Shown here: in pieces, positions 43,467 to 52,821 of the stretch | Numbering within the stretch: position 1 is the stretch's first letter | Layout: the number at the start of each line of letters is the position of its first letter | DNA from: Shinella fusca | GTDB lineage: Bacteria; Pseudomonadota; Alphaproteobacteria; Rhizobiales; Rhizobiaceae | Reading direction: 5' to 3' | Assembly (NCBI RefSeq): GCF_014203155.1 | Contig: NZ_JACHIK010000005.1 | Location: 238,689 to 302,688, forward strand | DNA: 64,000 nt | The notes under the pieces: generated by a model | Seen by the model: only the letters and a program-made list of their open reading frames with translations | The model's database searches: none | Told to the model about the DNA's origin: nothing | Translations under genes and position numbers: made by a program

Positions 43467-43721
43467 TCACGCCGCCCGCGAGGGCTTGCAGCCTTCGACC
43501 TTCAGCACCCTCCTGGCCGATGCCGGATATTTCGCCAGCATGGCGGCGGGCCGTACCGGCCGTCGCACGAAGCCGCCGCCGCAATTGGGGCAGGTATGGG
43601 AGAGAACGTTCGCCACGCAATCGGCGCAGAAGGTGCATTCGAACGTGCAGATCATCGCCTCGGGGCTTTCGGGCGGAAGATCGCGGTCGCAGCATTCGCA
43701 GTTCGGCCTCAGTTCGAGCAT
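43467..43721 (-). CDS. DUF1272 zinc-finger-like protein
   Basis: 84 residues from the ATG at 43721. It has eight Cys arranged as two pairs of pairs: CECCDRDLP, ICTFECTFCADCVANVL and CPNCGG, matching DUF1272, a small probable zinc-ribbon family of unknown function. The basic tail (VRRPVRPAAMLAKYP, RRVLKVEGCKPSRAA) follows. One base separates it from the next gene. Confidence 0.85.
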   Translation of the reverse strand: MLELRPNCECCDRDLPPESPEAMICTFECTFCADCVANVLSHTCPNCGGGFVRRPVRPAAMLAKYPASARRVLKVEGCKPSRAA

Positions 43722-43838
43722 CGTCCCACCTCCTCTGTTCGCTCCCGGATATCCGGACTTTCGGCATGCCCGCGCCGTTGCGCAAGCGGGAAATGGCGGA
43801 CGACTTTCTTTTTCCGGCAACGGTTGCCTTCGCCCACG

Positions 43839-43863
43839 AAAAAGCCCGGCGCGAAGGCCGGGC
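43839..43863 (-). terminator. Rho-independent terminator after livK
   Basis: On the minus strand GCCCGGC (43863-43857) pairs with GCCGGGC (43850-43844), followed by five T residues (43843-43839). A second GC-rich hairpin, GGGCGGCG-6 bases-CGCCGCCC, lies between it and livK. Confidence 0.8.
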
Positions 43864-43916
43864 CAAGGTGGATGGGCCGGGCGGCGTCGATGCGCCGCCC
43901 GCTCCGTCAACCGTGA

Positions 43917-45035
43917 TTACTCGTTTTCGGAGTAGGTGTACTTGCCGTCTTCACCCTTCTTCCAGGTGTAGAGGACGTAGTCCGGACGGGTGATGTCGCC
44001 CTTCTCGTCGAAGGAGAGTTCGCCGATCGCCGTCTGGAACGGGCCCTTGGCCTTGAGCGCTTCTGCGACGGCCTGCGGGTCGTTGCCGCCGGCTGCCTTG
44101 GCAGCCTCGGCGATGACCTGGAGAGCGGCGTAGGAGTAGAGCGTGTAGGCTTCCGGTTCGAAGCCGGCAGCGCGGAACTTCTCGACGAGCTCCTTTGCGG
44201 CCGGGTTCTTGCGCGGATCCGGAGCGAAGGTCATCAGCGTGCCGTCGACGGCGTCGCCGGCGATGGAGGCCAGCTCGTTCGAGACGATGCCGTCACCCGA
44301 GATGAACTGTGCCTTCAGGCCCTGGTCGGCAGCCTGGCGCTCGATGAGGCCGAACTCGGTGTGCAGACCGCCCCAGTAGACGACGGAAACGCCGGCTTCC
44401 TTCATCTTGGCGATGAGGGCCGAGAAGTCCTTGTCGCCGATGTTCACGCCTTCGTAGACGGCTTCGGTGACGCCGGCTTCGTTCATGAACTTCTTGGTTT
44501 CGTCTGCAAGACCCTGGCCGTACGGCGTCTTGTCGTGCAGGACGGCAACCTTGGCGTCCTTGAAGTTGGCGGCGATGAAGGAGCCTGCTACGGCGCCCTG
44601 CTGGTCGTCACGGCCGCAGGTACGGAAGGTGTTCCACAGGCCCCGCTCCGTGTAGGTCGGGTTGGTGGACGCCGGCGAAACCTGCAGGATGCCGTTTTCG
44701 GCGTAGATTTCCGAAGCCGGGATGGAAACGCCCGAGTTGAAGTGGCCGACCACGAACTTGACGCCGTCAGCGACGAACTTGTTGGCGACGGAAACGCCCT
44801 GCTTCGGGTCGGAAACGTCGTCGCCGAGCACGACCTTGATCTGCTCGCCGTTGATGCCGCCGGCAGCGTTGATGTCCGCAGCAGCCTGCTCGACGCCCTT
44901 CTGGATCTGCGCGCCGAATGCGGCGTTCGGGCCGGTAATCGGGCCGCCGACGCCGATCAGGATGTCGGCCCAGGCGCTGCCGCTGAAGGCGACCACTGCA
45001 GCCAAAGCGACAGCCGACATGAGAGACTTCTTCAT
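43917..45035 (-). CDS. livK: Branched-chain amino-acid ABC transporter substrate-binding protein
   Basis: 372 residues. Signal peptide [20 protein letters not shown], cleavage after AWA. The mature start [20 protein letters not shown], then [32 protein letters not shown] and [18 protein letters not shown], are typical of leucine/isoleucine/valine-binding proteins of the periplasmic type I fold. Last gene of the liv operon, 112 bp after the DUF6867 gene; two hairpins in that gap may raise its expression relative to the rest. Confidence 0.92.
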   Translation of the reverse strand: MKKSLMSAVALAAVVAFSGSAWADILIGVGGPITGPNAAFGAQIQKGVEQAAADINAAGGINGEQIKVVLGDDVSDPKQGVSVANKFVADGVKFVVGHFNSGVSIPASEIYAENGILQVSPASTNPTYTERGLWNTFRTCGRDDQQGAVAGSFIAANFKDAKVAVLHDKTPYGQGLADETKKFMNEAGVTEAVYEGVNIGDKDFSALIAKMKEAGVSVVYWGGLHTEFGLIERQAADQGLKAQFISGDGIVSNELASIAGDAVDGTLMTFAPDPRKNPAAKELVEKFRAAGFEPEAYTLYSYAALQVIAEAAKAAGGNDPQAVAEALKAKGPFQTAIGELSFDEKGDITRPDYVLYTWKKGEDGKYTYSENE

Positions 45036-45060
45036 ATTGTTACTCCCAAATTTTAGAGCG

Positions 45061-45135
45061 GGTTGGTTTCAACCGGCCGCAACACCCGCATTCATTGCGC
45101 CGATATCGTTATGCCGTGGCCGGAACCGGCCACGG
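45061..45135 (-). promoter_or_regulatory. Hairpins in the spacer before livK
   Basis: CCGTGGCCGG (45114-45123) is followed after two bases by its exact complement CCGGCCACGG (45126-45135), and GGTTG-4 bases-CAACC lies at 45061-45074. Placed between the membrane genes and the binding-protein gene, they could protect or set levels of the livK message. Inference from structure only. Confidence 0.35.
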
Positions 45136-45147
45136 GGTTCCCTCTGG

Positions 45148-45492
45148 TTATTTGGACTTCCAGGAAAAAGGCGAGGCCTTTTCATAGAGCCAGTAGTAGA
45201 TGTTGGTCATCTGCCGCGTGCGGTAGTAGCGGAAGCCGAGCGTAGCAAACAACAAAAGCACGAGCGTGTCCACGGCATAGTATTGCACCGTCAGCATCGT
45301 GCCGGCGAAGAGCGCGTGGTGGATGAAGCGGATGGCGACGCCGAGCAGCAGCACGTAGACGACCAGCGTCCCGTAGTTCTGCCAGTTCTCCGCCACGCTC
45401 TTGCCCGTGCGCCAGGCGGTCCAGCCGCCCATGATGATGGTGATGAAGAGGAACTGCCAGATGGACGGTTCTTCGTAGAGAATTCCCTGCAT
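45148..45492 (-). CDS. DUF6867-type small membrane protein of the liv operon
   Basis: 114 residues with three membrane helices (about 10-27, 39-60, 69-89), and a Tyr/Arg-rich C-terminus (RYYRTRQMTNIYYWLYE). Homologues occupy the same position between livF and livK in other rhizobia. It may be an accessory subunit of the importer; no function is known. It follows livF by 23 bp. Confidence 0.75.
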   Translation of the reverse strand: MQGILYEEPSIWQFLFITIIMGGWTAWRTGKSVAENWQNYGTLVVYVLLLGVAIRFIHHALFAGTMLTVQYYAVDTLVLLLFATLGFRYYRTRQMTNIYYWLYEKASPFSWKSK

Positions 45493-45515
45493 GTCTTTTC
45501 TCCCCTAGACCCGCC

Positions 45516-46241
45516 TCAGTGCCTGCCGCCTTCGAGATAGGCCGCGCGCACTTCCGGATTGGCCAGAAGCTCCTTGCCCGAACCGCTCATCGTCACCTGC
45601 CCGTTGACCATCACATAGGCCCGGTGGGAGAGTTTCAGGGCGGCGAAGGCGTTCTGCTCGACGAGGAACACGGTCAGGCCCTGCTCCTCGTTCAGCACCT
45701 TGATCGCGTCGAAGATGCCCTTGACGATCAGCGGCGCGAGGCCGAGCGACGGCTCGTCGAGAAGCAGGAGCTTCGGGCGCGCCATCAGCGCGCGGCCGAT
45801 GGAGAGCATCTGCTGCTCGCCACCCGACAGCGTGCCGCCGCGCTGGCTCTGGCGTTCTTTCAGGCGCGGGAAGAGCGTGAAGATCTTCTCCACGTCCTCG
45901 TCGAAATACTTCAGGTTGTCGAGGCTCGCCCCCATCTGGAGGTTCTCGTACACCGTCATGCGCGGGAAGATGCGGCGCCCTTCCGGCGACTGGGCGATGC
46001 GCCGGCGCGCGATCATGTGCGTCGGCAGGCGCGTGATGTCCTCGCCGTCGAAGGTGATCGTGCCGGAGCGGGCCTGCGGGCTGCCGCAGATGGTCATCAT
46101 GAGGGTCGACTTGCCGGCGCCGTTCGCGCCGATCAGCGAGACGATCTCGCCCTTGTTGACCTCGACATTGACACCGGCGAGCGCGCGGATGTTGCCGTAG
46201 TAGGTTTCCACGGCACTGACGCTGAGAAGCGCATCACTCAT
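45516..46241 (-). CDS. livF: Branched-chain amino-acid ABC transporter ATP-binding protein
   Basis: 241 residues. Walker A GANGAGKST near residue 37, signature LSGGEQQMLSIGRALMARP, Walker B LLLLDEPSLGLAP and switch VEQNAFAAL are typical of LivF. The first base is shared with the livG stop codon. It powers import with LivG. Confidence 0.92.
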   Translation of the reverse strand: MSDALLSVSAVETYYGNIRALAGVNVEVNKGEIVSLIGANGAGKSTLMMTICGSPQARSGTITFDGEDITRLPTHMIARRRIAQSPEGRRIFPRMTVYENLQMGASLDNLKYFDEDVEKIFTLFPRLKERQSQRGGTLSGGEQQMLSIGRALMARPKLLLLDEPSLGLAPLIVKGIFDAIKVLNEEQGLTVFLVEQNAFAALKLSHRAYVMVNGQVTMSGSGKELLANPEVRAAYLEGGRH

Positions 46242-47125
46242 CAGTGCGTCCCTCCCTGCGTCTCTTCGATCTCTTCGATTTCCTCGATCACCTCTTCGAC
46301 CTCATCATCTTCGACACCGAGATAGGCCGCGATAACCTTCGGATCGTTCTTCACATGCTCCGGCGTGCCGTCGGAGATCTTCTGCCCGTATTCGAGCACG
46401 ACGACGTGGTCGGAGATTTCCATGACGACCGACATGTCGTGCTCGATGAGCAGGATCGACGTGCCGCTGTCCTTGCGGATGGAGCGCAGGAGCTCGTTGA
46501 GCGCCAGCGACTCGCGCGGGTTGAGGCCGGCTGCCGGCTCGTCGAGGCACAGGAATTCCGGCCCCGTGCACATGGCGCGGGCGATTTCCAGGCGCCGCTG
46601 CGCGCCGTAGGGCAGGTCGCCCGCCGGGTCGTCGGCGCGCTCGATGAGGTTTGCCTTCTCCAGCCAGTACTTGGCGATCTCGATGGATTCGGCCGAGGCC
46701 TTCTTGTAGGCCGGAAAACCGAGCAGGCCGAGGAACGTGTAGCCGGAGGCCTTCATCAGCATGTTGTGCTGGGCGACGAGCAGGTTTTCCAGAACCGTCA
46801 GGCCCGAGAACAGGCGGATGTTCTGGAAGGTACGCGCCACCTTGGCATCGCGGGTGATCTCGAAGTCGGCCATGCGCTCCAGCAGGAACTCGCGGCCGCC
46901 CTTCTGGCGCATGATGATCATGCCCATGGTCGGCTTGTAGAAGCCGGTCACGCAGTTGAAGACCGTGGTCTTGCCGGCGCCGTTCGGGCCGATGAGCGCC
47001 GTGATCTCGCCGCGCTGGGCTTCGAAGGAGAAGTCGTTGATGGCCATCAGGCCGCCGAAGCGCATCGACAGATGCTCGACTTTGAGGATTGGATCGTTCG
47101 TCATCGTATTCGTCCCGGGCGCCAT
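46241..47125 (-). CDS. livG: Branched-chain amino-acid ABC transporter ATP-binding protein
   Basis: 294 residues. Walker A GPNGAGKTT, signature region LPYGAQRRLEIARAM, Walker B FLCLDEPAAGLNP and switch IEHDMSVVME are typical of LivG. Odd feature: a highly acidic repetitive C-terminal tail (EDDEVEEVIEEIEEIEETQG) of about 20 residues beyond the usual end, coded by short repeats of CTCTTCGAT type. It overlaps livM by one base. Confidence 0.9.
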   Translation of the reverse strand: MAPGTNTMTNDPILKVEHLSMRFGGLMAINDFSFEAQRGEITALIGPNGAGKTTVFNCVTGFYKPTMGMIIMRQKGGREFLLERMADFEITRDAKVARTFQNIRLFSGLTVLENLLVAQHNMLMKASGYTFLGLLGFPAYKKASAESIEIAKYWLEKANLIERADDPAGDLPYGAQRRLEIARAMCTGPEFLCLDEPAAGLNPRESLALNELLRSIRKDSGTSILLIEHDMSVVMEISDHVVVLEYGQKISDGTPEHVKNDPKVIAAYLGVEDDEVEEVIEEIEEIEETQGGTH

Positions 47126-48516
47126 CAGCCGTGCCCTTCCGTGGTGAAGCTGCTGGAGACGGCCTTGCGTTCCTTGAGGAAGGCGGTCGGCTCGCGGCTT
47201 CCGACGAAGCCGCGCGGTTTCCAGACCATGACGACGACCATGGCGAGACCGAAGATCAGCATGCGGTAGAGTTCCGGGGTGAAGTCCGGCCCGAAGATGG
47301 CCTTCAGGAAGGTCATTTCGCGCAGCAGCTCCGTGCCGCCGACCATGACCACCGCGGCGATCGCGATGCCGACGAGCGAGCCCATGCCGCCGAGGACCAC
47401 GATGGACAGGATGATCGCCGATTCCAGGAACACGAAGCTCTCCGGGGAGACGAAGCCCTGGCGCACGGCGAAGAAGGAGCCGGCGAAGCCGCCGAACATG
47501 GCGCCGGTGGCAAAGGCCGTCAGCTTGGTCGTCACCGTGTTGATGCCGAGCGAGCGGCAGGCGATCTCGTCTTCGCGCAGCGCTTCCCAGGCGCGGCCGA
47601 TCGGCATGCGGCGCAGGCGGATCGTCACATAGGCGGTGAGCAGCGCCAGCGCCAGGATGAGATAGAAGAGGAAGATCTTGTAATAGGCCGAGGACATCGG
47701 CAGGCCGAAGGCCTTGGCGAAGTAGTTCGGCGCGCCGACGTCGAAGGACCAGATGCCGAAGACGGAGGCCTTCGGAATGCCCGAGACGCCGAAGGTGCCC
47801 CGCGTCACGTCCGTCCAGTTGATGAGGACGAGGCGGATGATCTCACCGAAGGCGAGCGTCACGATGGCGAGGTAGTCGCCCTTGAGGCGCAGCACCGGGA
47901 AGCCGAGGATGATGCCCCAGAAGGCGGCGAGGATGCCGGCGAGCGGCAGGAGCGCCCAGAAGGACAGGCCGAACTGCTGCGAGAGCAGCGCGTAGGAATA
48001 GGCGCCGACCGCGTAGAAGGCGACGTAGCCGAGGTCAAGCAGGCCGGCAAGGCCGACCACGATGTTGAGGCCCCAGGCGAGCATCACGTAGATGAGGATC
48101 TGGATGCCGAAGTTGTCGACCCATTTCAGCGAGCCCTGCACGCCGAAGATCGCGACGGCGATAAACGGGTAAACCAGCAGGAACGCGATGGCGATCTTGC
48201 TGAAGTTGCGCCTGAAGAAGCCTTCCTGCTCCTCCGTCACCGGCTTTGCCGAGGCGGAAGCCTTGCGGGCCTCGAGCCGGGGGCGGATATAGGCGACCAT
48301 CAGGAAGCGGCCGACGGCGGCAACGGCGACGAAGATCGCAAGCAGGCCCCAGCGCTGGTTCAGCACCAGTTCGTTGCGGATGTTCTGCGTGGTCTCGAGG
48401 CCGACGAAAAGGACGAAGAGGCCGAGGGAGACGAGACCGGCGAACACGCCCTCGCGCAGAGCCCGCGCCGTCAGGTTCCCGCCGGCGCTCTCATGTGTAT
48501 TCGAAATGTTGGACAT
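47125..48516 (-). CDS. livM: Branched-chain amino-acid ABC transporter permease LivM
   Basis: 463 residues. The N-terminal 110 residues add a membrane helix region and a charged linker; the LivM core follows with about eight to ten helices ([31 protein letters not shown], here abridged, and [21 protein letters not shown]). The EAA loop is [20 protein letters not shown]. It forms the channel with LivH, whose gene ends 3 bp upstream. Confidence 0.92.
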   Translation of the reverse strand: MSNISNTHESAGGNLTARALREGVFAGLVSLGLFVLFVGLETTQNIRNELVLNQRWGLLAIFVAVAAVGRFLMVAYIRPRLEARKASASAKPVTEEQEGFFRRNFSKIAIAFLLVYPFIAVAIFGVQGSLKWVDNFGIQILIYVMLAWGLNIVVGLAGLLDLGYVAFYAVGAYSYALLSQQFGLSFWALLPLAGILAAFWGIILGFPVLRLKGDYLAIVTLAFGEIIRLVLINWTDVTRGTFGVSGIPKASVFGIWSFDVGAPNYFAKAFGLPMSSAYYKIFLFYLILALALLTAYVTIRLRRMPIGRAWEALREDEIACRSLGINTVTTKLTAFATGAMFGGFAGSFFAVRQGFVSPESFVFLESAIILSIVVLGGMGSLVGIAIAAVVMVGGTELLREMTFLKAIFGPDFTPELYRMLIFGLAMVVVMVWKPRGFVGSREPTAFLKERKAVSSSFTTEGHG

Positions 48517-48519
48517 GGA

Positions 48520-49422
<903 letters not shown>

Positions 49423-49707
49423 ATGTAATCCCCCGGATGCGGTTCCCTGAGGGCCGCATCTCTTGTTCTTGCCCGCTCATTTTTGAGCTTGTTAGACGAT
49501 GCGGATTTCATACCGCTTTCGAGGCAAAAGGGAAGCCCAAAATGCCCGGATCGACAATTTCTTTGTCAGGAAAGGTTAAATGGCGCATTTAACGCCGCAG
49601 AAACCAAAAAATCGGCAGCAAAAACGCCCGTTTGCCCAAAAATACGCATGCCGGCGGGCAGACGCGATGTGCCGTTTTGGGACACCGTTTCCGCCCCGGA
49701 TGGCGAG

Positions 49708-52134
49708 TCAGCCGCGCATCCTGACACCCGAAGGATCGAAGAGCGGTTCGGCCTGAAGGCGGGCCGGCAGCATCTTCCCGAGCAGCTCGATCGACCACCC
49801 GGCCTTAACGTCGGCGATCTCCTTCGGCACGTAGCCGATCGCCACGGAAACGCCCGCGGCATGGGCAAAGCCGCCCGACGTCACCCAGCCGCACACCGCG
49901 CCGTCGAGGTAGATCGGCTCGTCGCCGATGACGTCGGCATCCTCCGCGTCCACGATGAAGGTGAGCAGCCGCATCGCGCCGCCGCTTTCCCGCTCGGCCT
50001 TCGCCGCCGACTTGCCGATGAAATCGGCCGCCTTGCCCGTCGCCACGAAGCGGTCCAGCCCCGCCTCCAGCGGCCCGTAGAGCGGGCGGTATTCGCGCGC
50101 CCAGCTTCCGTAGGATTTTTCGAGGCGCAGGGCATTCAGCGCCCGGAGGCCGAAGAGGCGGATGCCGAAATCGGCGCCGGCTTCGAGGAGGCGGTCGTAG
50201 AGGTAGCGCTGGTATTCCGGCTTCATCCAGATCTCGTAACCGAGGTCGCCGGTATAGCTGACGCGCCCGACGATGGCGGGCGCCATGCCGAGGTCCATCT
50301 TCCCGACCGCCATGAAGGGAAAGGCGTCCGCCGAAAGGTCCCGGTGCGTCAGCTTTTGCAGCACCTCCCGCGCCCGCGGCCCGGCGACGGCGAGGCCGAC
50401 GAGCGAGAGGCCGAGGGCTTCGAGCGACACCGAGCCGTCCGCCGGAAGGTGCCGTTCGAACCAGCGCATGTGGTAGTCCTCGGCAATGCCCGAGCCGACG
50501 AGGAGGAAATCCCCCTCCCCGAGCTTGGCGAGCGTGAAGTCGCCGATGAGCTTGCCGTCCTCCTTCAGCATCGGCGCCAGCGTCATGCGGCCGGTCGCCG
50601 GGATGCGGCAGGCGAGCAGCCGGTCGAGGAAGGCTTCCGCCCCGCTGCCCTTCACCGCATATTTGGCAAAGCCCGAGGTCTCCATCAGCCCGACGCCCGC
50701 GCGCACGGCCTTCGCCTCCGCGCCGACCGTCTCGAAATCCGTCGAGCGGCGCCAGGAGAAGCTATCCGCAACGCCCTCGGGCGCGAACCACAGCGCCTGT
50801 TCGAGGCCGTAGGAGGCACCGAACACGGCGCCCGCCGCCTTCAGCCGGTCGTAGATCGGCGTCGTCAGCAGCGGCCGGGCGGCCGGCAGCTCCTCGTTCG
50901 GATAGCGGATCGAGAAGCGGCGCGAATAGTTCTCGCGCACTTTCGCATTGGTATAGGCGAGCGTGGCGTAGTCGCCGTAGCGGCAGACGTCCATGGCGAA
51001 GACATCGAAGCCGGGATCGCCGTGGATCATCCAGTTGGCGAGCGCAAGGCCGACGCCGCCGCCCTGGCTGAAGCCCGCCATCACCGCGCAGGCCGACCAG
51101 AAGTTCGTCATGCCGCGCACCGGCCCGACGAGCGGGTTGCCGTCCGGCGAGAAGGTGAAGGGGCCGTTGATGACCTTTTTGATGCCGGCCCTGTTGAAGG
51201 CCGGGAAGTGGCGGAAGCCGACCTCCAGCTCGGGCGTGATGCGCTCGATGTCCTCTTCCAGCAGCTCGTGGCCGAAGCTCCACGGCGTCGTCAGCGGCGA
51301 CCACGGGCGGCAGGCCTTCTCGTAGGTGCCCATCAGCATGCCGTTGCGCTCCTGCCGCAGATAGATCTCCCCGTCGAAGTCGACGCAGTGCATCAGCTCC
51401 TTGCCGCGCGTGCGGTTGAACTCGATCACCTCCGGCATGTCCTCGGTGATGAGGTACATGTGCTCCATGGCGAGCACCGGCAGCTCCAGCCCCACCATGC
51501 GGCCGATCTCGCGCGCCCAGAGCCCGCCGCAGTTGACGACGTGCTCGGCGACGATCTCGCCCTTGTCGGTGATGACGCGCCAGCTCCCGTCCGCGCGCTG
51601 CACAAGGTCTTCCACCCTGGTGTGCAGGTAGATCTCCGCGCCGTTCCTCTTCGCCGATTTCGCATAGGCATGCGTGGTGCCGTAGGGATCGAGATGGCCT
51701 TCGACCGGGTCGAACACCGCGCCGACGAACTGGTCGGGATCGAGCAGCGGCATCAGGTCGTGCGCTTCCTTCGGGCTGAGGAGATGGGCTTCAAGGCCCA
51801 TGTAGCGCCCCTTGGCAAGGATCGACTTCATCCAGTCGAAGCGCTCCTTCGTCGCCGCCAGCATCATGCCGGCTGTCATGTGCAGGCCGATGTCCTGGCC
51901 GGAATAGTCCTGGATCTCCTTGTAGAGCTCGACCGTGTATTTCTGCAGCTTGGCGACGTTCGGGTCGCCGTTGATCGTGTGCATGCCGCCGGCCGCATGC
52001 CAGGTTGAACCGGAGGTGAGCTCCGAGCGCTCGACGAGCACCGCGTCGGTCCAGCCGAATTTCGTGAGATGGTAGAGGACGGAGCAGCCGACCACGCCGC
52101 CCCCGATGACGACGACCCTTGCATGGCTCTTCAT
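49708..52134 (-). CDS. FAD-dependent dimethylglycine/sarcosine dehydrogenase (GcvT type)
   Basis: 808 residues from the ATG at 52134, with GGAG 10 bases upstream. The N-terminal half is a FAD oxidoreductase: VVVIGGGVVGCSVLYHLTKFGW, here abridged, with the covalent-FAD-type segment LTSGSTWHAAGGMH. The C-terminal half is a folate-binding GcvT domain (RVSYTGDLGYEIWMKPEYQ, GLRALNALRLEKSYGSW). It removes N-methyl groups from dimethylglycine, sarcosine or a similar amine, passing them to tetrahydrofolate. It follows soxG by 122 bp with a palindromic site in between. Confidence 0.88.
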   Translation of the reverse strand: MKSHARVVVIGGGVVGCSVLYHLTKFGWTDAVLVERSELTSGSTWHAAGGMHTINGDPNVAKLQKYTVELYKEIQDYSGQDIGLHMTAGMMLAATKERFDWMKSILAKGRYMGLEAHLLSPKEAHDLMPLLDPDQFVGAVFDPVEGHLDPYGTTHAYAKSAKRNGAEIYLHTRVEDLVQRADGSWRVITDKGEIVAEHVVNCGGLWAREIGRMVGLELPVLAMEHMYLITEDMPEVIEFNRTRGKELMHCVDFDGEIYLRQERNGMLMGTYEKACRPWSPLTTPWSFGHELLEEDIERITPELEVGFRHFPAFNRAGIKKVINGPFTFSPDGNPLVGPVRGMTNFWSACAVMAGFSQGGGVGLALANWMIHGDPGFDVFAMDVCRYGDYATLAYTNAKVRENYSRRFSIRYPNEELPAARPLLTTPIYDRLKAAGAVFGASYGLEQALWFAPEGVADSFSWRRSTDFETVGAEAKAVRAGVGLMETSGFAKYAVKGSGAEAFLDRLLACRIPATGRMTLAPMLKEDGKLIGDFTLAKLGEGDFLLVGSGIAEDYHMRWFERHLPADGSVSLEALGLSLVGLAVAGPRAREVLQKLTHRDLSADAFPFMAVGKMDLGMAPAIVGRVSYTGDLGYEIWMKPEYQRYLYDRLLEAGADFGIRLFGLRALNALRLEKSYGSWAREYRPLYGPLEAGLDRFVATGKAADFIGKSAAKAERESGGAMRLLTFIVDAEDADVIGDEPIYLDGAVCGWVTSGGFAHAAGVSVAIGYVPKEIADVKAGWSIELLGKMLPARLQAEPLFDPSGVRMRG

Positions 52135-52172
52135 GAAAAACTCCGGCGCTCGGCGGGTTGAGGAAAAGGGCT

Positions 52173-52190
52173 GCTGCAAACGGTTGCAGC
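52173..52190. promoter_or_regulatory. LacI-type palindrome upstream of the dehydrogenase gene
   Basis: GCTGCAAAC-GGTTGCAGC is an 18-bp palindrome with a central CG and one mismatched pair, 39 bp upstream of the dehydrogenase start. The form suits a LacI-family operator, or it may be a hairpin in a continuous transcript. Confidence 0.4.
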
Positions 52191-52256
52191 CTATTTCGTC
52201 CTCCGGATACCCGGCAAGCCCGCCGTGCGAAGCGCCATGTCGCTCCGGCGATTTTG

Positions 52257-52811
52257 TCAGCGCGTGTCGAAGTCCACCGACAGCTCGTGGCTGCGCGCCA
52301 TGACCTTGAGATCGTCCACCAGCGCGCCGGCAAAGCTGCGCGTGACGACGATGCCGAACCGATCCCCGCCGGTGCGGGCAAGGTTCACCGACAGGTGGTT
52401 GCAGAGCACGTTCGCGGCCCGGCCGACCGGGAAGGCATCGATATGCAGGTCGGCGCCGATACCGTTCGCAAGGATGCGGGCGGCATCCGGGCCGGCGAGC
52501 GTCAGCGCGACGCGGCCATGGCTCTGGTCGACCACGAAGGCGAAATCGCCGAGCCGGACGGAAAGCTCGGCGCCGAGCGTTTCCGGCGCATGCACGTCGG
52601 AAAGGACCAGCCATTCGCCGGGCGCGACGAAACGCGCCTCGAATTCGCCGCTCGCAACGAGGATCCCCGCCGCCTCGGCCGCGCGACCCGGCGCGGCGAG
52701 CACGGATGCGATCGCGCTCGCACGGTGGACGGAAAGGTGGTTCGCCCGCCGCTCGGAAACCGCCCCGATCGTGCCTTCCAGCGCATGGACCGTCTGGTAG
52801 TCGTAAGCCAT
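52257..52811 (-). CDS. soxG: Sarcosine oxidase gamma subunit
   Basis: 184 residues from the ATG at 52811, just behind a GAGGG site; a GTG at 52820 also opens the frame. The protein is the GcvT-like small subunit: GEWLVLSDVHAPETL, VVDQSHGRVALTLAGPDAARIL, here abridged, and the end VTRSFAGALVDDLKV. It completes the heterotetrameric enzyme with SoxA, B and D. It starts 11 bp after the soxA stop. Confidence 0.88.
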   Translation of the reverse strand: MAYDYQTVHALEGTIGAVSERRANHLSVHRASAIASVLAAPGRAAEAAGILVASGEFEARFVAPGEWLVLSDVHAPETLGAELSVRLGDFAFVVDQSHGRVALTLAGPDAARILANGIGADLHIDAFPVGRAANVLCNHLSVNLARTGGDRFGIVVTRSFAGALVDDLKVMARSHELSVDFDTR

Positions 52812-52821
52812 CGCCCTCACC

